Shown here in pieces: positions 1 through 11,118 of a DNA stretch of 64,000 nt. Position 1 is the first letter of the stretch; the number at the start of each line of letters is the position of its first letter. Source of the stretch: Agapanthus africanus. Its lineage: Eukaryota; Streptophyta; Magnoliopsida; Asparagales; Amaryllidaceae. The stretch covers positions 519,679,772-519,743,771 of the forward strand of contig JASDDO010000001.1 of the NCBI GenBank assembly GCA_030015575.1. The letters run 5' to 3'. Under the pieces are notes generated by a model. It was not told the origin of the DNA and ran no database searches. It worked only from the letters and a program-made list of their open reading frames with translations. Both the position numbers and the translations under genes were made by a program.

Positions 1-1527
1 GAGTTGCCGAGCAAAGTGGTGTGGGTTATACCGCATAAAAAGGGCCGCACCGTTCTGACGAAATACCAGATAAGCTGGTCTGATCGAATATAGGTGCATG
101 GCCTCCCTAGGCTTCAGAGAAGGTACCCCCTCTTTCGACGAGTCGCGGAGCTGTTGAACCGGCCCTGAGGGAGTAGAGAGGACTCGATCGTTGAATACCA
201 TCCCGCCTGTATTAGCATAGGGATTAACCAGCACGCGAATAGCCCCAGACTGAGTCGGGTCGGGAGCAGAAGCGTCCACTAGCCGCATGAGTCGCGGAAA
301 AGTGTAAACGTCATAAAAGCTGGGTCTTTGGTGCGCAGCAAATGCCCCCAGCACATGCATCTCAATCCAGGACGTAAAGTAATGAAGAGAGAAGTTTACC
401 ACATCTACGCCTGGGGTTGAGGTATTAGCCGCAGCACTTAGCCCGTGATACAGATGCGCCAGCCCCGCAATACCCATAGCTAGTCGCGTACCCTCGGCAA
501 TACGATGAGCGGGGTAAATAACTGAGGCTCTCATGAAACGACGGTGCATGGGGATGGCGAACCAACTGAGCCAGACACTGATGAAGCCCACGAAGAAAGT
601 CTCCTCATCTATACCAGGAGCTGCGATCGACTCGAAAGATACTGCTGACATGATGAGAATGTAGAACTGCGGCAAGTCCTCTTCTTTAGTCGGCCGCTTA
701 CTTAAACCCAAAGAGGCCGTTGATATTCGCGAACTTCGAAGTTGTCTTTGATAGGACATCTTCGCGATGGAAGCAGGCGATAAAGCTTTAAGAGTGACGC
801 CTTGCTCCTCTGACTCTGTGAATAACTTCTCAAAAATACTCAAGTTCTTGATCAAACTTGAGCGCTTGTGGCGGACGGCACTCTCGGTCGACAGGCCTTC
901 AAGTATGGCAGGCTCGGTTTCGAAGACATACTCATCAGGAGGCAGTAATTCTTCATAAAGTGTTCCCCTGACCGGCAACCCTGAGATCTCATGAAATTCC
1001 TCCTGAGAAATTGAAACTTCGCGGTCCCCTAGAAAGAAGGTGTTAGTGGGAAGTTTCCATTGGTTTAAGAAGGCCTTAACCCACCAGACATGGGAAGACT
1101 GATAGTGGAAAAGAGACGCATATACCGCCTGATAAAGTCCGACCCTCTGTAGTCGCGCACGATGGGCGGATAGGATATAACGGGCCAAGAGAAGGTAGCC
1201 CGTGGGATGTCGAGGGGATGGTTCGGAATACCAGTTGTTAATGGCTCAAGCCGTCCCATAGGGGTCCAATTCAGCATCTCTACAGTAAAGGTGGTCCGTG
1301 GATGATCCATCAGCAGGAATGGATAGGTAGACTCTGTCGGTATCTCGCAAAGGAAACTGCGGCGACTACGGATGATGTGACCGTACCAGGTCCCCCATAA
1401 AAGTAGATTGGTGCAATTCGGGTCATGAGCCTTGATCATCGCCATCATCTCTTCGTCAGACGGTGACTGAGGAAAGACAGCTCCGAGCAGATGAAAGGGA
1501 AGTATGGAACAGAAGTCATTGTGCCTG
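1..1527 (-). pseudogene. Antisense plant-mobile-domain-like gene of element A (3' part outside window, broken)
   Basis: This minus-strand coding remnant lies between the pol side and the 3' LTR of element A, antisense to the element. Its clearest part is at 1065-1527 (residues such as LLWGTWYGHIIRSRRSFLCE and LEPLTTGIPNHPLDIPR). The part at 1-1064 matches the better preserved copy in element B at about 46968-48090, but its reading frames are broken. A pyrimidine-rich tract ending in cag at about 1528-1545 precedes the exon on the minus strand, so the open frame upstream of it (to 1565) is probably intron. The layout of W-, L- and G-rich blocks resembles plant mobile domain proteins (also called aminotransferase-like). 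Tat-lineage gypsy elements are known to carry additional antisense ORFs in this position. The function is unknown. The family call is my recognition, not a search result. Confidence 0.55.
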
Positions 1528-2466
1528 AAATAAAAAAAGGGGAAACTGTTAAGCGAAACTAACACGTGTATATATATATATATTTATAAATGTATATATA
1601 TAAAAAGACAGTGGAAGAAAGCGACAGAGAACTTATTTTATGGGACCATTGGTTACAAAACATATGGGTCCCACAAAATCAAGATGGCGACTCACTAATA
1701 ATGAGGCCAAGCAATGATTATGAGAATAAAGGGAAGATTCTCAATGAATTCAAATGACTGTACACATTCCCCCAAAAGATAAACCTATCTTGGACTCTGC
1801 AAAAATCAAGCAGAACATAGGAATTAAATTCCCAGAAAACTCTACTGCAATTCTTTTTTTGTAAAGAACAACTCAGGATAAGAAAACCCCAAGAAGTTCT
1901 CTGGAAAGAACTGAGTTCTTTAGAAGAATTAAATTACTTTTGAATAGAGAAATTAAATTCCGAGAAAATATTTTTCAGAGCCAAAGCTCTTTAGAATGGA
2001 ATTAAATTCCAGAGAGAAGACAAGCATCACCATCGATCCCTGAAGATCAGAGAAGACCAAAGAGGTTTATTATTTAAAGATTGAGCAGTTTTCTTTTTAA
2101 AAGAACTTTAAAAAAATGGGTTCTTGTTAAAGGGAAAAAAACCCTTGGTGTGGATTTAAAATCCAAATTCCTACAAAAAGTTTTTCAGCCGTTCAAGATC
2201 ATTACCTGAAAAAGGGAATCTTTTGTTGACAGAGTTAAACTCTGGAAATTTTCGAAAAAGAGAACTAAGCACTGAGAGAGAGAATTAAATTCTCAGAGGA
2301 AAAACAAGCAAGGAAGAAGATGGAAAAAGTGGAGGCGCTTCTGAAGGAACACTTGCATTTATAGGATGTGATGGGGAACGGTTCATCTCCCCTATTCTCT
2401 AGACAAATCAAACGGTCACAAAAGTAACAGCATTGCACTCACGTCCCAACACGTGAGAACAACGCT
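1528..2466. other. Non-coding 3' region of element A, rich in short perfect dyads
   Basis: No credible coding sequence. A short TA microsatellite lies at about 1566-1600. The rest is purine-rich DNA studded with short palindromes, for example cagagttaaactctg at 2230-2244 and gagaattaaattctc at 2280-2294. It corresponds to 48600-49494 of element B. Both end in a block with convergent cacgtg-like words just before the polypurine tract. Confidence 0.6.
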
Positions 2467-2477
2467 GTGGGGGCATT
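2467..2477 (+). other. Polypurine tract of element A
   Basis: gtgggggcatt ends where the 3' LTR of A would begin (tgttccc, now at 13589 because E1 is inserted here). A G-rich tract directly before a TG-starting LTR is the expected plus-strand primer site. Confidence 0.6.
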
Positions 2478-2478
2478 T
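2474..2478. repeat. Target site duplication of E1, left copy (cattt)
   Basis: cattt directly precedes the LTR start tgtaacaac at 2479. The same five bases follow the 3' LTR at 13585-13589. Removing E1 and one copy restores A's polypurine-LTR junction. Confidence 0.9.
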
Positions 2479-2593
2479 TGTAACAACTCCATTTTTAATG
2501 TACAAAGAATTGATTTAAATTCAATGTATACTTGGAGTATTTATTGCGACTGATATCTCTTTAAGTATTTATTTCACTCCATAATTACAAGAA

Positions 2594-2664
2594 GGAGCTT
2601 GTAGCTCATTGGTATCACCTTGCACTGCTGAACCAAGCCACCAGAGTTCAAATCCCATGCCCCA
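2594..2664 (+). promoter_or_regulatory. tRNA-like segment with Pol III A/B-box-like words in the 5' LTR
   Basis: tagctcattgg at 2602-2612 resembles a Pol III A box and gagttcaaatc at 2644-2654 resembles a B box. Spacing is about 31 bp, as inside a tRNA gene. I could not fold a proper acceptor stem, so this is not a functional tRNA gene. An identical copy lies in the 3' LTR. It may come from a tRNA-derived sequence captured by the family. Confidence 0.45.
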
Positions 2665-3067
2665 CATTATTTTTGTATTTATTTTATTTTAGTTTCTTTT
2701 GGAAGTCAGCAGTAAAAAGGCCATAACTCCCAAAATATGTACTGGACAACAAAAAGTAAATATACCACATTATACCCCCAAAAAATCCTCGGCCATTGGA
2801 CCCTTGACTCGGCCCGACTCGGCGCCGCCGGCCGGCGACTCCGCCGACTCGGTCCGGCGCCGCCGGCCGGACTTGGCCGGACGGCCGAGTCACCAACAGA
2901 GAAAAGTTGGGTCTTGACCTGGTCCACCCTCCTGCATACTCTAAATGCTTGGATCGGTTATCATTTGGCCAATAAATCCCTTTTAATCCTAAGTTTAATG
3001 AGTTTTAATGAATTTTTATATATTTTTTATATTTTTTTTAATTAAAACCCTAACTCTAGCCTAACCC

Positions 3068-3075
3068 TATATAAA
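3068..3075 (+). promoter_or_regulatory. TATA box of E1 5' LTR
   Basis: tatataaa, directly downstream of a run of ccctaa-type words. It is the only strong TATA box upstream of the polyadenylation signal, so it probably sets the U3/R boundary. Confidence 0.65.
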
Positions 3076-5399
3076 CCCTCATACCCTCTACCCTCTCACC
3101 CTACATTGCTAAGTCCACTCTCTAAAAATTTCAAGAGAACTCGGTACGTTAGAAAACGAGCGAAAGGCGAAGCGCTGCCGAAATCGACGGCGAATCCCGG
3201 CGATCGTACTATGACTCTTCACGAAGTTTCGACGCACTGACAAACCCACTACCTTCCTAGCACTCTCTACCTTGTCCAAACCCGTAAGTCCCTCTTTTCT
3301 ACCTTTCTATTCTTTCATAAAATACGACTTTTTAAAACCCGACGGAAATCAGAACAAACCGATTTCCGATTCGGTTTTTCTATCAAAACTCACTTGTCAC
3401 TAATTCCATAATGCTTAAACATATTCATGTTGACTACTAATCACTTAAAAATCAATTTGGATAAAGTTTCTCACATGAAATGATAACTTTTGCAAATACC
3501 GTATTTTCGCACTTAAATACCACCATATTTAGTTTAACTCATTTAACCCTTTAACATTGCTATACCTTAAAATAGATCACGAGGTAATGACCTACCTCCA
3601 CACACACGCAAATACAACCCTAATTGATATCATCAAAACTTAGAATACGATAATACAAGACTTTACATTAAAATACCATTTTCTTTATAAACCTTTTCTG
3701 AAAGTTCTAAGTTGTATACAATTTTAAAACAAAATCTTTTAATAGGAAAATACGATATGTCATGGACATCGATCGTTTATCTAAACCTGACTTTGTGGTG
3801 TCTAGGCTAGGCAAGTGAGCTTAGGTAACTTTAAAAGGCCCATCTCACGATTCGTGAGCGGATCCCTCCTTCCTCACTTGTACTTACCTGGCCACAATTG
3901 GCGGTGAAGAGGCAATTTGAGGCTTCTAATGACGTGTCGTTTAGACCATTTAGAAATAGGCTAGTTGGCTTAGGAAACCCTAGAATCTAAAATACGGAAA
4001 TTTACACCTTTTACAAATAAATACCTTATCTTTATAAAACCGTTTTCTAAATGATTAGTATTTATAAAATCTTTGCAAAGCGCCACTACAACACACATTT
4101 AGGAAACCCGTTAGGGATTGTACGGTTTATCGTGCACCCTCGGGCTTAGTAGTGCGAGATTCAGACCTCCGCAAGGAGCATTCGGTCTCGAAAGGTTTAA
4201 AATACGACATTTAAGAAAAATGAGATTTTGGAAATTAAAATATTTATTGAAAATTATTCTTGTATAAACATATGTATATTTATCATTTAAACACCTATTT
4301 TATTATAAGATAAAGTTTCCACCTTTTCCTAAAAATTACAAGATTAAAAGTTACATTAAAATACCATGAATTTCAATATTACAAATTAATACCTTTATTT
4401 ATGTAATTAGGATATTTTCACTAGAAATAAGACAAAATAAAATCACACTCATTATAACCATAAAGACGAATAATAAATACTTGAGGTGTATCTTGAAAAC
4501 TATACAAAAGTACTTTTTACATAAAAAAACCCTCAAATTTTATAATTTACAATAAAGACCCTAACAATTATAGAACTTCAAATTACATTTCTTTTAGTCT
4601 GACTCGGGTTTGAGTCCGATTATTTCTGACTTGAATATGATTCAAGTCAATCTATATTCTTTAATATTCCAACTCAATATGAACACATGAACCCCAGAAT
4701 CCAGTTAATAATCTATACAACTTGACTGAATCAAACCATGGATATACATCCATTATTCCGTTATTCCATTTACCTGATTATGCAGTTACAACATGTTTAC
4801 TGATATCATGGTTTTCGTCGGTCATCCAACCTACACAATACAATACAACAATACTATCAAAACACTACGGGGTTTAAGGGGTAGATTGGTATGGAAGGTG
4901 TTAAAGGTGGCACGAGATGGTCAGATTAAGACACCTAACCATATTCCGTTGCTGTTGTACCGTGGCTTAACGGTTCCTTGTAATATTCCGTTTGCCCTGG
5001 TCTCTAGCATATAGAGACCCCTCTCGTATACACTGGTATCCTTCTATACCAAGCTATAAACAACAGCGTTAACACAATATTCTATAATATTTTACAATCT
5101 CTTTAGAAAGTACCTCTTATTCTGTCTTTTCTAATTATTCATTATCTTTGGGACTTACCGAGCGACCTGTTCGCTGACGACATTCTATTTCTTTCTTCTT
5201 TGAATGTCGTCAGGTGCTTTGGACTCAGCAGAGATCGAGCCCACCGGTGAAGACTTTGAGCAGTTTCACGAAGACCCTGAGCTCCAGACATTGTACCTTA
5301 TTCTATTCAGTATTTTCATTTTTTGTTATGCCATTGTTTAGGCATTGCTTTCATTTCAGTTGTATTTACTTTTCATGCATTGTACAAAAGAATGTTATT

Positions 5400-5405
5400 A
5401 ATAAA
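5400..5405 (+). terminator. Polyadenylation signal in E1 5' LTR
   Basis: aataaa within ttattaataaagttg near the LTR end. The same word lies at 13439-13444 in the 3' LTR, where it would act. Confidence 0.5.
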
Positions 5406-5546
5406 GTTGCTGTTATTTCCATATCTCTTATCTCTTGTGATTTACTTTATATTGCTTAGATACGCTTAGCGTATGTACTTCTAAGTATATACGTAGCGGA
5501 CCTCGTCGCGTCCTCTTCGCCGTACACTGGGAAGCGGGGCATGACA

Positions 5547-5758
5547 GGTTTTGTTGGTGGTCCATGCAGGTCTGAGCTGTATGAATCCCTATCATGCAGT
5601 TCTGGTCTGCGTGAACAACCTAAGCAATATAACACAAGAACCAGCAACTAAAACATTCTTTACAATTCATGTTTCTTGAATCTTACAAATTTCTATTCCT
5701 TTAATCTTAACATTTCATGTATTTGAATCTGTCCTAACCCAAATTTTTTTTCCAGGTT
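5547..5758 (+). other. E1 leader without a recognisable primer binding site
   Basis: The bases after the LTR (ggttttgttggtggtcc) do not match the Met-tRNA primer site usual in chromoviruses. A T-rich tract ending in ccag at 5755 stands three bases before the gag ATG and looks like a splice acceptor, but I see no clear donor. Confidence 0.4.
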
Positions 5759-6291
5759 ATGGATTCCCCGAACAACACCAGCACCAATGTCAACAACACA
5801 CCTCCAACACTACCTCTCGTACCAGCTGTTTCTGCACCAACCACCGAGCAAACAGTGCTACTGGAAGCGATCCGCAGCCTTCTCGAGGGACAACAATAAC
5901 TTCTAAACCGACCTGAGACCGACGCACAGGGAGTAAAGCAATTCAGGGCTTTACATCCCAAACAGTTCTCTGGAAAAGGAAGCCCTCTTGAAGCTGAAGA
6001 ATGGGCACAAAGCATCGAAGACGATCTGGCGGCAGCTCAAGTGCCAGACATCGCTTGGGTCCGTGTAGCAAAACTATAGCTCACGGATAATGCTCACAAC
6101 TGGTGGAAGGCGGAAGAAAGCCGTCTGGTACAGCCGATTGAATGGAAGAATTTTCGCGAGAAGTTCGACATGAAATACTTCCCTGTGACTGCCAGGTTTG
6201 CAATGGAGCAGCAGTTCATTCATCTACAACAGGGTTCAATGTGGGACAAATCAGTAGATAAATACGACGCTGAATTCACCATGTTAAGCCG

Positions 6292-6369
6292 GTAAGATAT
6301 GTCACAATAGTTCAATTTTTTTTTTAAAAAAAAATCACATACTACACAGCTAACACAATCTTTCAATAG
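6292..6369 (+). other. Intron-like insertion 1 in gag (78 nt, GT-AG, phase 2)
   Basis: It starts gtaagatatg, contains a T-rich then A-rich core and ends tttcaatag. The frame hits a stop at once if it is read through. Removing it joins LSR to FAAHLIP in one frame. The flanks show no target duplication, so a splice-defined boundary fits better than a tiny transposon. Confidence 0.7.
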
Positions 6370-7013
6370 ATTCGCGGCACACTTGATACCGACGGACGAG
6401 ATCAGAGCCCGTCGCTTTCAACAAGGACTGGACACGGAGATTCAGGCTGCTCTAGCCACGGGAAAATTTTTGACTCATGAGGATGCTCTGGAAGCTGCCC
6501 GCAGCTATGAGGCAATGATAAAAGTAAGGGGCAGACCTCAGTCTGCAGGAGTCAAGCGCACTGCCAACCAGATGGCAGGTGGAGCCTCGTCCAGGCCACC
6601 TTTCGTGCCAAGGCGTCCCGGAGTACCAACCCATCATCCCAGCCCAGCCTCTTGCACCTACTGCAAGAGAACTGGACATATGATGAAGGACTGCCTTCGA
6701 GCCAACCGCCTTTGCTTAATCTGCGGCTCAGCTACTCACGATATTGGGTCTTGTCCCCAAAGACAGAACTCAGTTGCTGCACCCAGGCCAGCAATTACTT
6801 ATCCGCAACGACGAGCTCTTCAGGCACCTGCTCCCAGACCTGCACTCCCTGCACCACCCAGAGGACCACAAGCTGCACCACCTCCTCGTCAGTTCCATCA
6901 AGCTCAAAAGAACGTTCCGAGGAATGCTCCTCAGGCCAGGAGGAATGTACCAAGGCGCCAGGCTTTCACGATGTCCGTGGAAGAAGCTGAGGCCACTGGC
7001 AAAGTCATCACTG

Positions 7014-7100
7014 ATAAACTTTTCTTTTCAAACTTTGCTTTTCTATCCTGCTACTTAGTTACATATTTTCTATACCTAAAACAAATCCCACATACTTTAG
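7014..7100 (+). other. Intron-like insertion 2 before protease (87 nt, decayed donor, phase 1)
   Basis: It ends in a pyrimidine-rich acceptor, catactttag. The expected donor gtaaac reads ataaac, a single G-to-A change. It is 3n long and has no stop, so it is translated as a hydrophobic 29-residue stretch (with [12 protein letters not shown]) foreign to the Gag-protease linker. Removing it joins KVIT to GTILVSS, which reads like the usual linker of this family. Confidence 0.6.
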
Positions 7101-9499
7101 GTACAATCTTAGTATCCTCAATTCCTGCACTTGCACTGTTTGATACTGGAGCATCACACTGCTTTATGTCGCAACGGTTTGTCCGAACCCATGCGATTCC
7201 AGTCTCACCGCTTGTATCCAACTGGAATGTCAGTTCAGGAAATGGCGTTCTAAAGGCAACTATGGGATACGGCTTGTGTCCAGTCGTCGTCTGCAGTCGA
7301 GAGTTTTATGCTGACTTCAAAGTACTGGACATACCGAATTTCAATGTGGTTTTAGGAATGGATTGGCTTGGAACTTTTTATGCTACCATAGACTGTCGTC
7401 AAAGGAGGGTAGTATTCGAGATCCCAGACCATCCGTTCTTCTATTTCAAAAGCGGAGACCGTACACTGGAGCCAAGTACCTACAAAGCAAACCCAAGAGA
7501 AGCAGTAGTTGCAGCAGCTCAAGCAGAGGAAGAATCAAGACCAGATGTGGTTCGAGAGTTCGACGATGTATTTCCTGAAGATATATCAGGTTTGCCTCCC
7601 GATCGAGCTCTTGAATTCAGTATTGATTTAGTACCAGGAGCACAACCGGTGATCAAAGCACCCTATCGTTTAAGTCCGGATGGTTTGAAGGAAGTCCGAA
7701 CACAGTTGGACGAATTACTGGGGAAAGGATGGATTCGTCCCAGCACTTCAAGTTGGGGATCACCTGTATTACTTGTGAAGAAGAAGGAAGGTTCATACAG
7801 AATATGCATCGATTACAGAGCCTTGAACGAAGTCACTATAAAGAACAAGTATCCACTCCCGCGCATCGATGATTTATTCGATCAGCTAAGTGGATCTTGT
7901 GTTTTCTCTAAATTAGATCTTCGTTCAGGTTATCATCAAGTGAAGGTCAAGGAAGCTGATATTCACAAAACAGCTTTCAGAACTCGCTATGGACATTACG
8001 AATTTCTGGTGATGCCATTTGGAGTGACCAACGCACCCGCAATATTCATGAACCTTATGAATCAAGTTTTCCAGAAGTACTCAGACAGGTTTGTTGTCAT
8101 CTTCATCGACGACATCCTGGTGTATTCTAAGAGTCGGAAAGAGCATGCAGAACACCTACGAATTGTCCTAGAAACTCTTCGACAACATCAGCTTTATGCC
8201 AAGTACAGCAAGTGCGAGTTTTGGCTAAATCAAGTTGGTTTTCTTGGACATATCGTATCAGGAGAAGGAATCTCTATAGATCCAGCGAAGGTTTCGGCAG
8301 TTAGCGAATGGCCTACACCAAAGTCAGTGAAAGATATTTGAAGTTTCTTGGGTTTAGCTGGATATTACAGAAGGTTTATTGAAGGCTTTTCGAAGATAGC
8401 AACGCCCCTGACCAAGCTCACACGTAAAGATGAAGAATTTGTGTGGTCAGAAGCATGCGAACAAGTTTTCGTAGAACTCAAGTCAAGGTTGACATCAGCA
8501 CCTATTCTCGTCATACCGGATCAATCTGGAGGATTCGAAGTGCATTGCGATGCATCCGGTAAAGGATTAGGATGTGTTCTACATCAGCACGGTAAGGTTG
8601 TGGCTTATGCTTCAAGGCAGCTGAAGATGCATGAGCGCAATTATCCGACGCATGATCTGGAGTTGGCAGCCGTCATCTTTGCTCTCAAGATTTGGCGCCA
8701 TTATCTACTTGGTGAACGAGTGAACATCTACACAGATCATAAGAGCCTGAAGTACGTGTTTACTCAGAAGGAGTTGAATATGCGGCAGAGAAGATGGTTA
8801 GAACTCATGGCGGACTTTGACATCAACTTGCAATATCACCCAGGGAAGGTGAATGTAGTACCTGATGCTCTTAGTCGCCAACCATTAGCAATGAATCTCA
8901 CCGCTCAGTGGAAGCTTCAACAAGACTTGCATCAGATGGAGATTGAAGTAGTCATGCCAGGTAATGCTTCAAGTTTGATGAATTTACAAGTTCAATCAAC
9001 CATTGTCAATCAAATCAAAGCAGCTCAAGCCAGCGATACTAAGTTGCAAAAGATCAGAGAACAAGTAGAGAATGGACTCAGAACAGACTTCATCATCCAT
9101 GAAGACGGATCTTTGAGATACGGCAGCAGATTGTGTGTACCAAAAGGTCCTGTTCGGGAAGAGTTAATGAAAGAAGCTCACAGCTCTCCCTACTCAGATC
9201 TACGTCAGAATTATTGGTGGCATGGAATGAAGCGTGAAGTAGCCAGAAGCGTCGCAAAATGCTTGGTGTGTCAGCAAGTAAAGGCTGAACATCACAAGAC
9301 TGCTGGATTACTTCAACCGTTACCAATCCCAGAATGGAAGTGGCAACACATCACGATGGACTTTGTGACTGCTCTTCCTCGCAGCACAAAGGGTAACGAT
9401 GCCATATGGGTCATTGTTGATCGACTCACAAAGTCGGCTCACTTCATCCCATTTCGAGTTGGCCAATCTACCGAGACACTAGCGAAGAAGTACATGGAG

Positions 9500-9567
9500 G
9501 TAATAATCTAATTTAGATTTAAAACTCTTCATAATGTACTATCTCTAATACCCATGAACTCATACAG
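9500..9567 (+). other. Intron-like insertion 3 in integrase (68 nt, GT-AG, phase 0)
   Basis: It starts gtaataatc and ends ctcatacag, and contains an in-frame TAA. Removing it joins KKYME to EIVRLHGVP, the normal run into the second catalytic Asp of integrase. Short, AT-rich and precisely bounded. Confidence 0.72.
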
Positions 9568-10510
9568 GAAATTGTGAGACTCCATGGAGTACCGGTCTGC
9601 ATTGTCTCCGATCGTGACACCAGGTTCTGATCGCAATTTTGGCAGAGTCTGCAAGCAAGCTTGGGAACAAGTCTGAACTTCAGCACGGCTTATCATCCAC
9701 AAACAGATGGTCAGTCGGAACGAACTATTCAGATCTTGGAGGATATGCTCAGAGCATGTATGCTAGACTTCAAAGGATCGTGGGAAGATCACCTACATCT
9801 TGTGGAGTTTTCGTACAACAACAGCTACCAAGCAAGCATAGGAATGGCGCCTTTTGCAGCATTGTATGGAAGGAAGTGTCGTTCGCCATTAAGTTGGAAC
9901 GACATCGGAGATAGGGAACTTCTTGGACCAGAGATGATAGTAGCGACTGTTGATGTGATCCGTACTATCAGGGAAAGAATGCACATAGCCCAAGATCGAC
10001 AGAAACACTGGGCTGATACAAAGAGACGACACTTAGAGTTCCAGCCAGGAGATCATGTATCCCTGAAGATATCTCCGAACCATGGAGTGATCCGATTTGG
10101 AAGACGGGGTAAGTTGAGTCCGAGATACATTGGACCGTTCGACATACTCGAACGAGTTGGTGAAGTGGCATACCGTTTAGCGCTTCCACCTTCATTGGAA
10201 GGAGTGCATAATGTGTTCCACATATCCCAACTCAGAAAATATGTGAGTGACCCCAGCCATGTTCTCGATCATTCCGAGCTCACTATACAGCCCGACTTGT
10301 CTTGTGAGCAACAGCCCGTGGAGATCCTGGACAGAAAAGTGAAGACACTTCGGAACAAGGAGGTTAACTTGGTTCGAGTGATGTGGAGCAAAGACACTCC
10401 AGGAGAGTCCACTTGGGAAAGGGAGGATGAAATGCGTACTAGATATCCACACCTCTTTGTAAACCAGTCCTCAAATAAAAGTTGTAAATTTCGAGGACGA
10501 AATTTTTGTT

Positions 10511-10520
10511 AGGAGGGTAG
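10511..10520 (+). other. Polypurine tract of E1
   Basis: aggagggtag, two bases before the 3' LTR start and overlapping the gag-pol stop codon, as expected for the plus-strand primer. Confidence 0.75.
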
Positions 10521-10637
10521 ACTGTAACAACTCCATTTTTAATGTACAAATAATTGATTTAAATTCAATGTATACTTGGAGTATTTATTGCGACTGATAT
10601 CTCTTTAAGTATTTATTTCACTCCATAATTACAAGAA

Positions 10638-10708
10638 GGAGCTTGTAGCTCATTGGTATCACCTTGCACTGCTGAACCAAGCCACCAGAGTTCAAATCCC
10701 ATGCCCCA
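10638..10708 (+). promoter_or_regulatory. tRNA-like segment in the E1 3' LTR
   Basis: A-box-like word at 10646-10656 and B-box-like word at 10688-10698, same as in the 5' LTR. Its presence in both LTRs means it was part of the element when it inserted. Confidence 0.45.
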
Positions 10709-11110
10709 CATTATTTTTGTATTTATTTTATTTTAATTTCTTTTGGAAGTCAACAGTAAAAAGGCCATAACTCCCAAAATATGTACCGGACAACAAAAAG
10801 CAAATATACCACATTATACCCCCGAAAAATCCTCGGCCATTGGACCCTTGACTCGGCCCGACTCGGCGCGCCGGCCGACGACTCGGCCGACTCGGTACGG
10901 CGCCGCCGGCCGGACTTGGCCGGACGGCCGAGTCACCAACAGAGAAAAGTTGGGTCTTGACCTGGTCCACCCTCCTGCATACTCTAAATGCTTGGATCGG
11001 TTATCATTTGGCCAATAAATCCCTTTTAATCCTAGGTTTAATGAGTTTTAATGAATTTTTATATATTTTTTATATTTTTTTAAATTAAAACCCTAACCCT
11101 AGCCTAACCC

Positions 11111-11118
11111 TATATAAA
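11111..11118 (+). promoter_or_regulatory. TATA box of E1 3' LTR
   Basis: tatataaa, matching 3068-3075 of the 5' LTR. In a 3' LTR it could drive read-out transcription into A's LTR. Confidence 0.55.

Larger units (their letters stand above)
2479..5546 (+). repeat. E1 5' LTR
   Basis: Starts tgtaacaactcc and ends ggggcatgaca. It matches 10523-13584 throughout. It contains a tRNA-like segment (2594-2664), a CpG-rich block (about 2805-2890), telomere-like ccctaa words, a TATA box (3068-3075) and a polyadenylation signal (5400-5405). Confidence 0.93.
5759..10512 (+). pseudogene. gag-pol: E1 gag-pol polyprotein with four stops and three intron-like insertions
   Basis: One frame starts at ATG 5759 and ends at TAG 10510. 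Gag has a WW-containing capsid core and two zinc knuckles (CTYC...H...C and CLIC...H...C, about 6650-6750). Protease has LFDTGASH (about 7139). RT has FIDD (about 8106). RNase H follows (HCDASGKG, about 8543). Integrase has CLVC and the D-D-E region up to QTDGQSE. A chromodomain-like tail (EILDRKVKTL) lies near 10323. In-frame stops are at 5897 (TAA), 6077 (TAG), 8339 (TGA) and 9628 (TGA). All four can be explained by C-to-T changes from CAA, CAG or CGA codons. The frame is joined only if 6292-6369 and 9500-9567 are removed. The integrase zinc-binding region is shortened around 9186, where its second His is expected. Confidence 0.85.

Noticed and set aside
2594..2664. A true tRNA gene
   Set aside because: A- and B-box-like words are present, but no acceptor stem or cloverleaf could be drawn.
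5547..5566. Met-tRNA primer binding site for E1
   Set aside because: The sequence after the LTR does not match the standard site, so I left it uncalled.
7014..7100. U12-type AT-AC intron
   Set aside because: It starts ataaac but ends in ag, and lacks the U12 donor word. A mutated GT donor is simpler.
10728..11018. Short ORFs on both strands in the E1 LTRs
   Set aside because: They lie in the CpG-rich LTR block, appear in both LTRs, and have no domain or start context.
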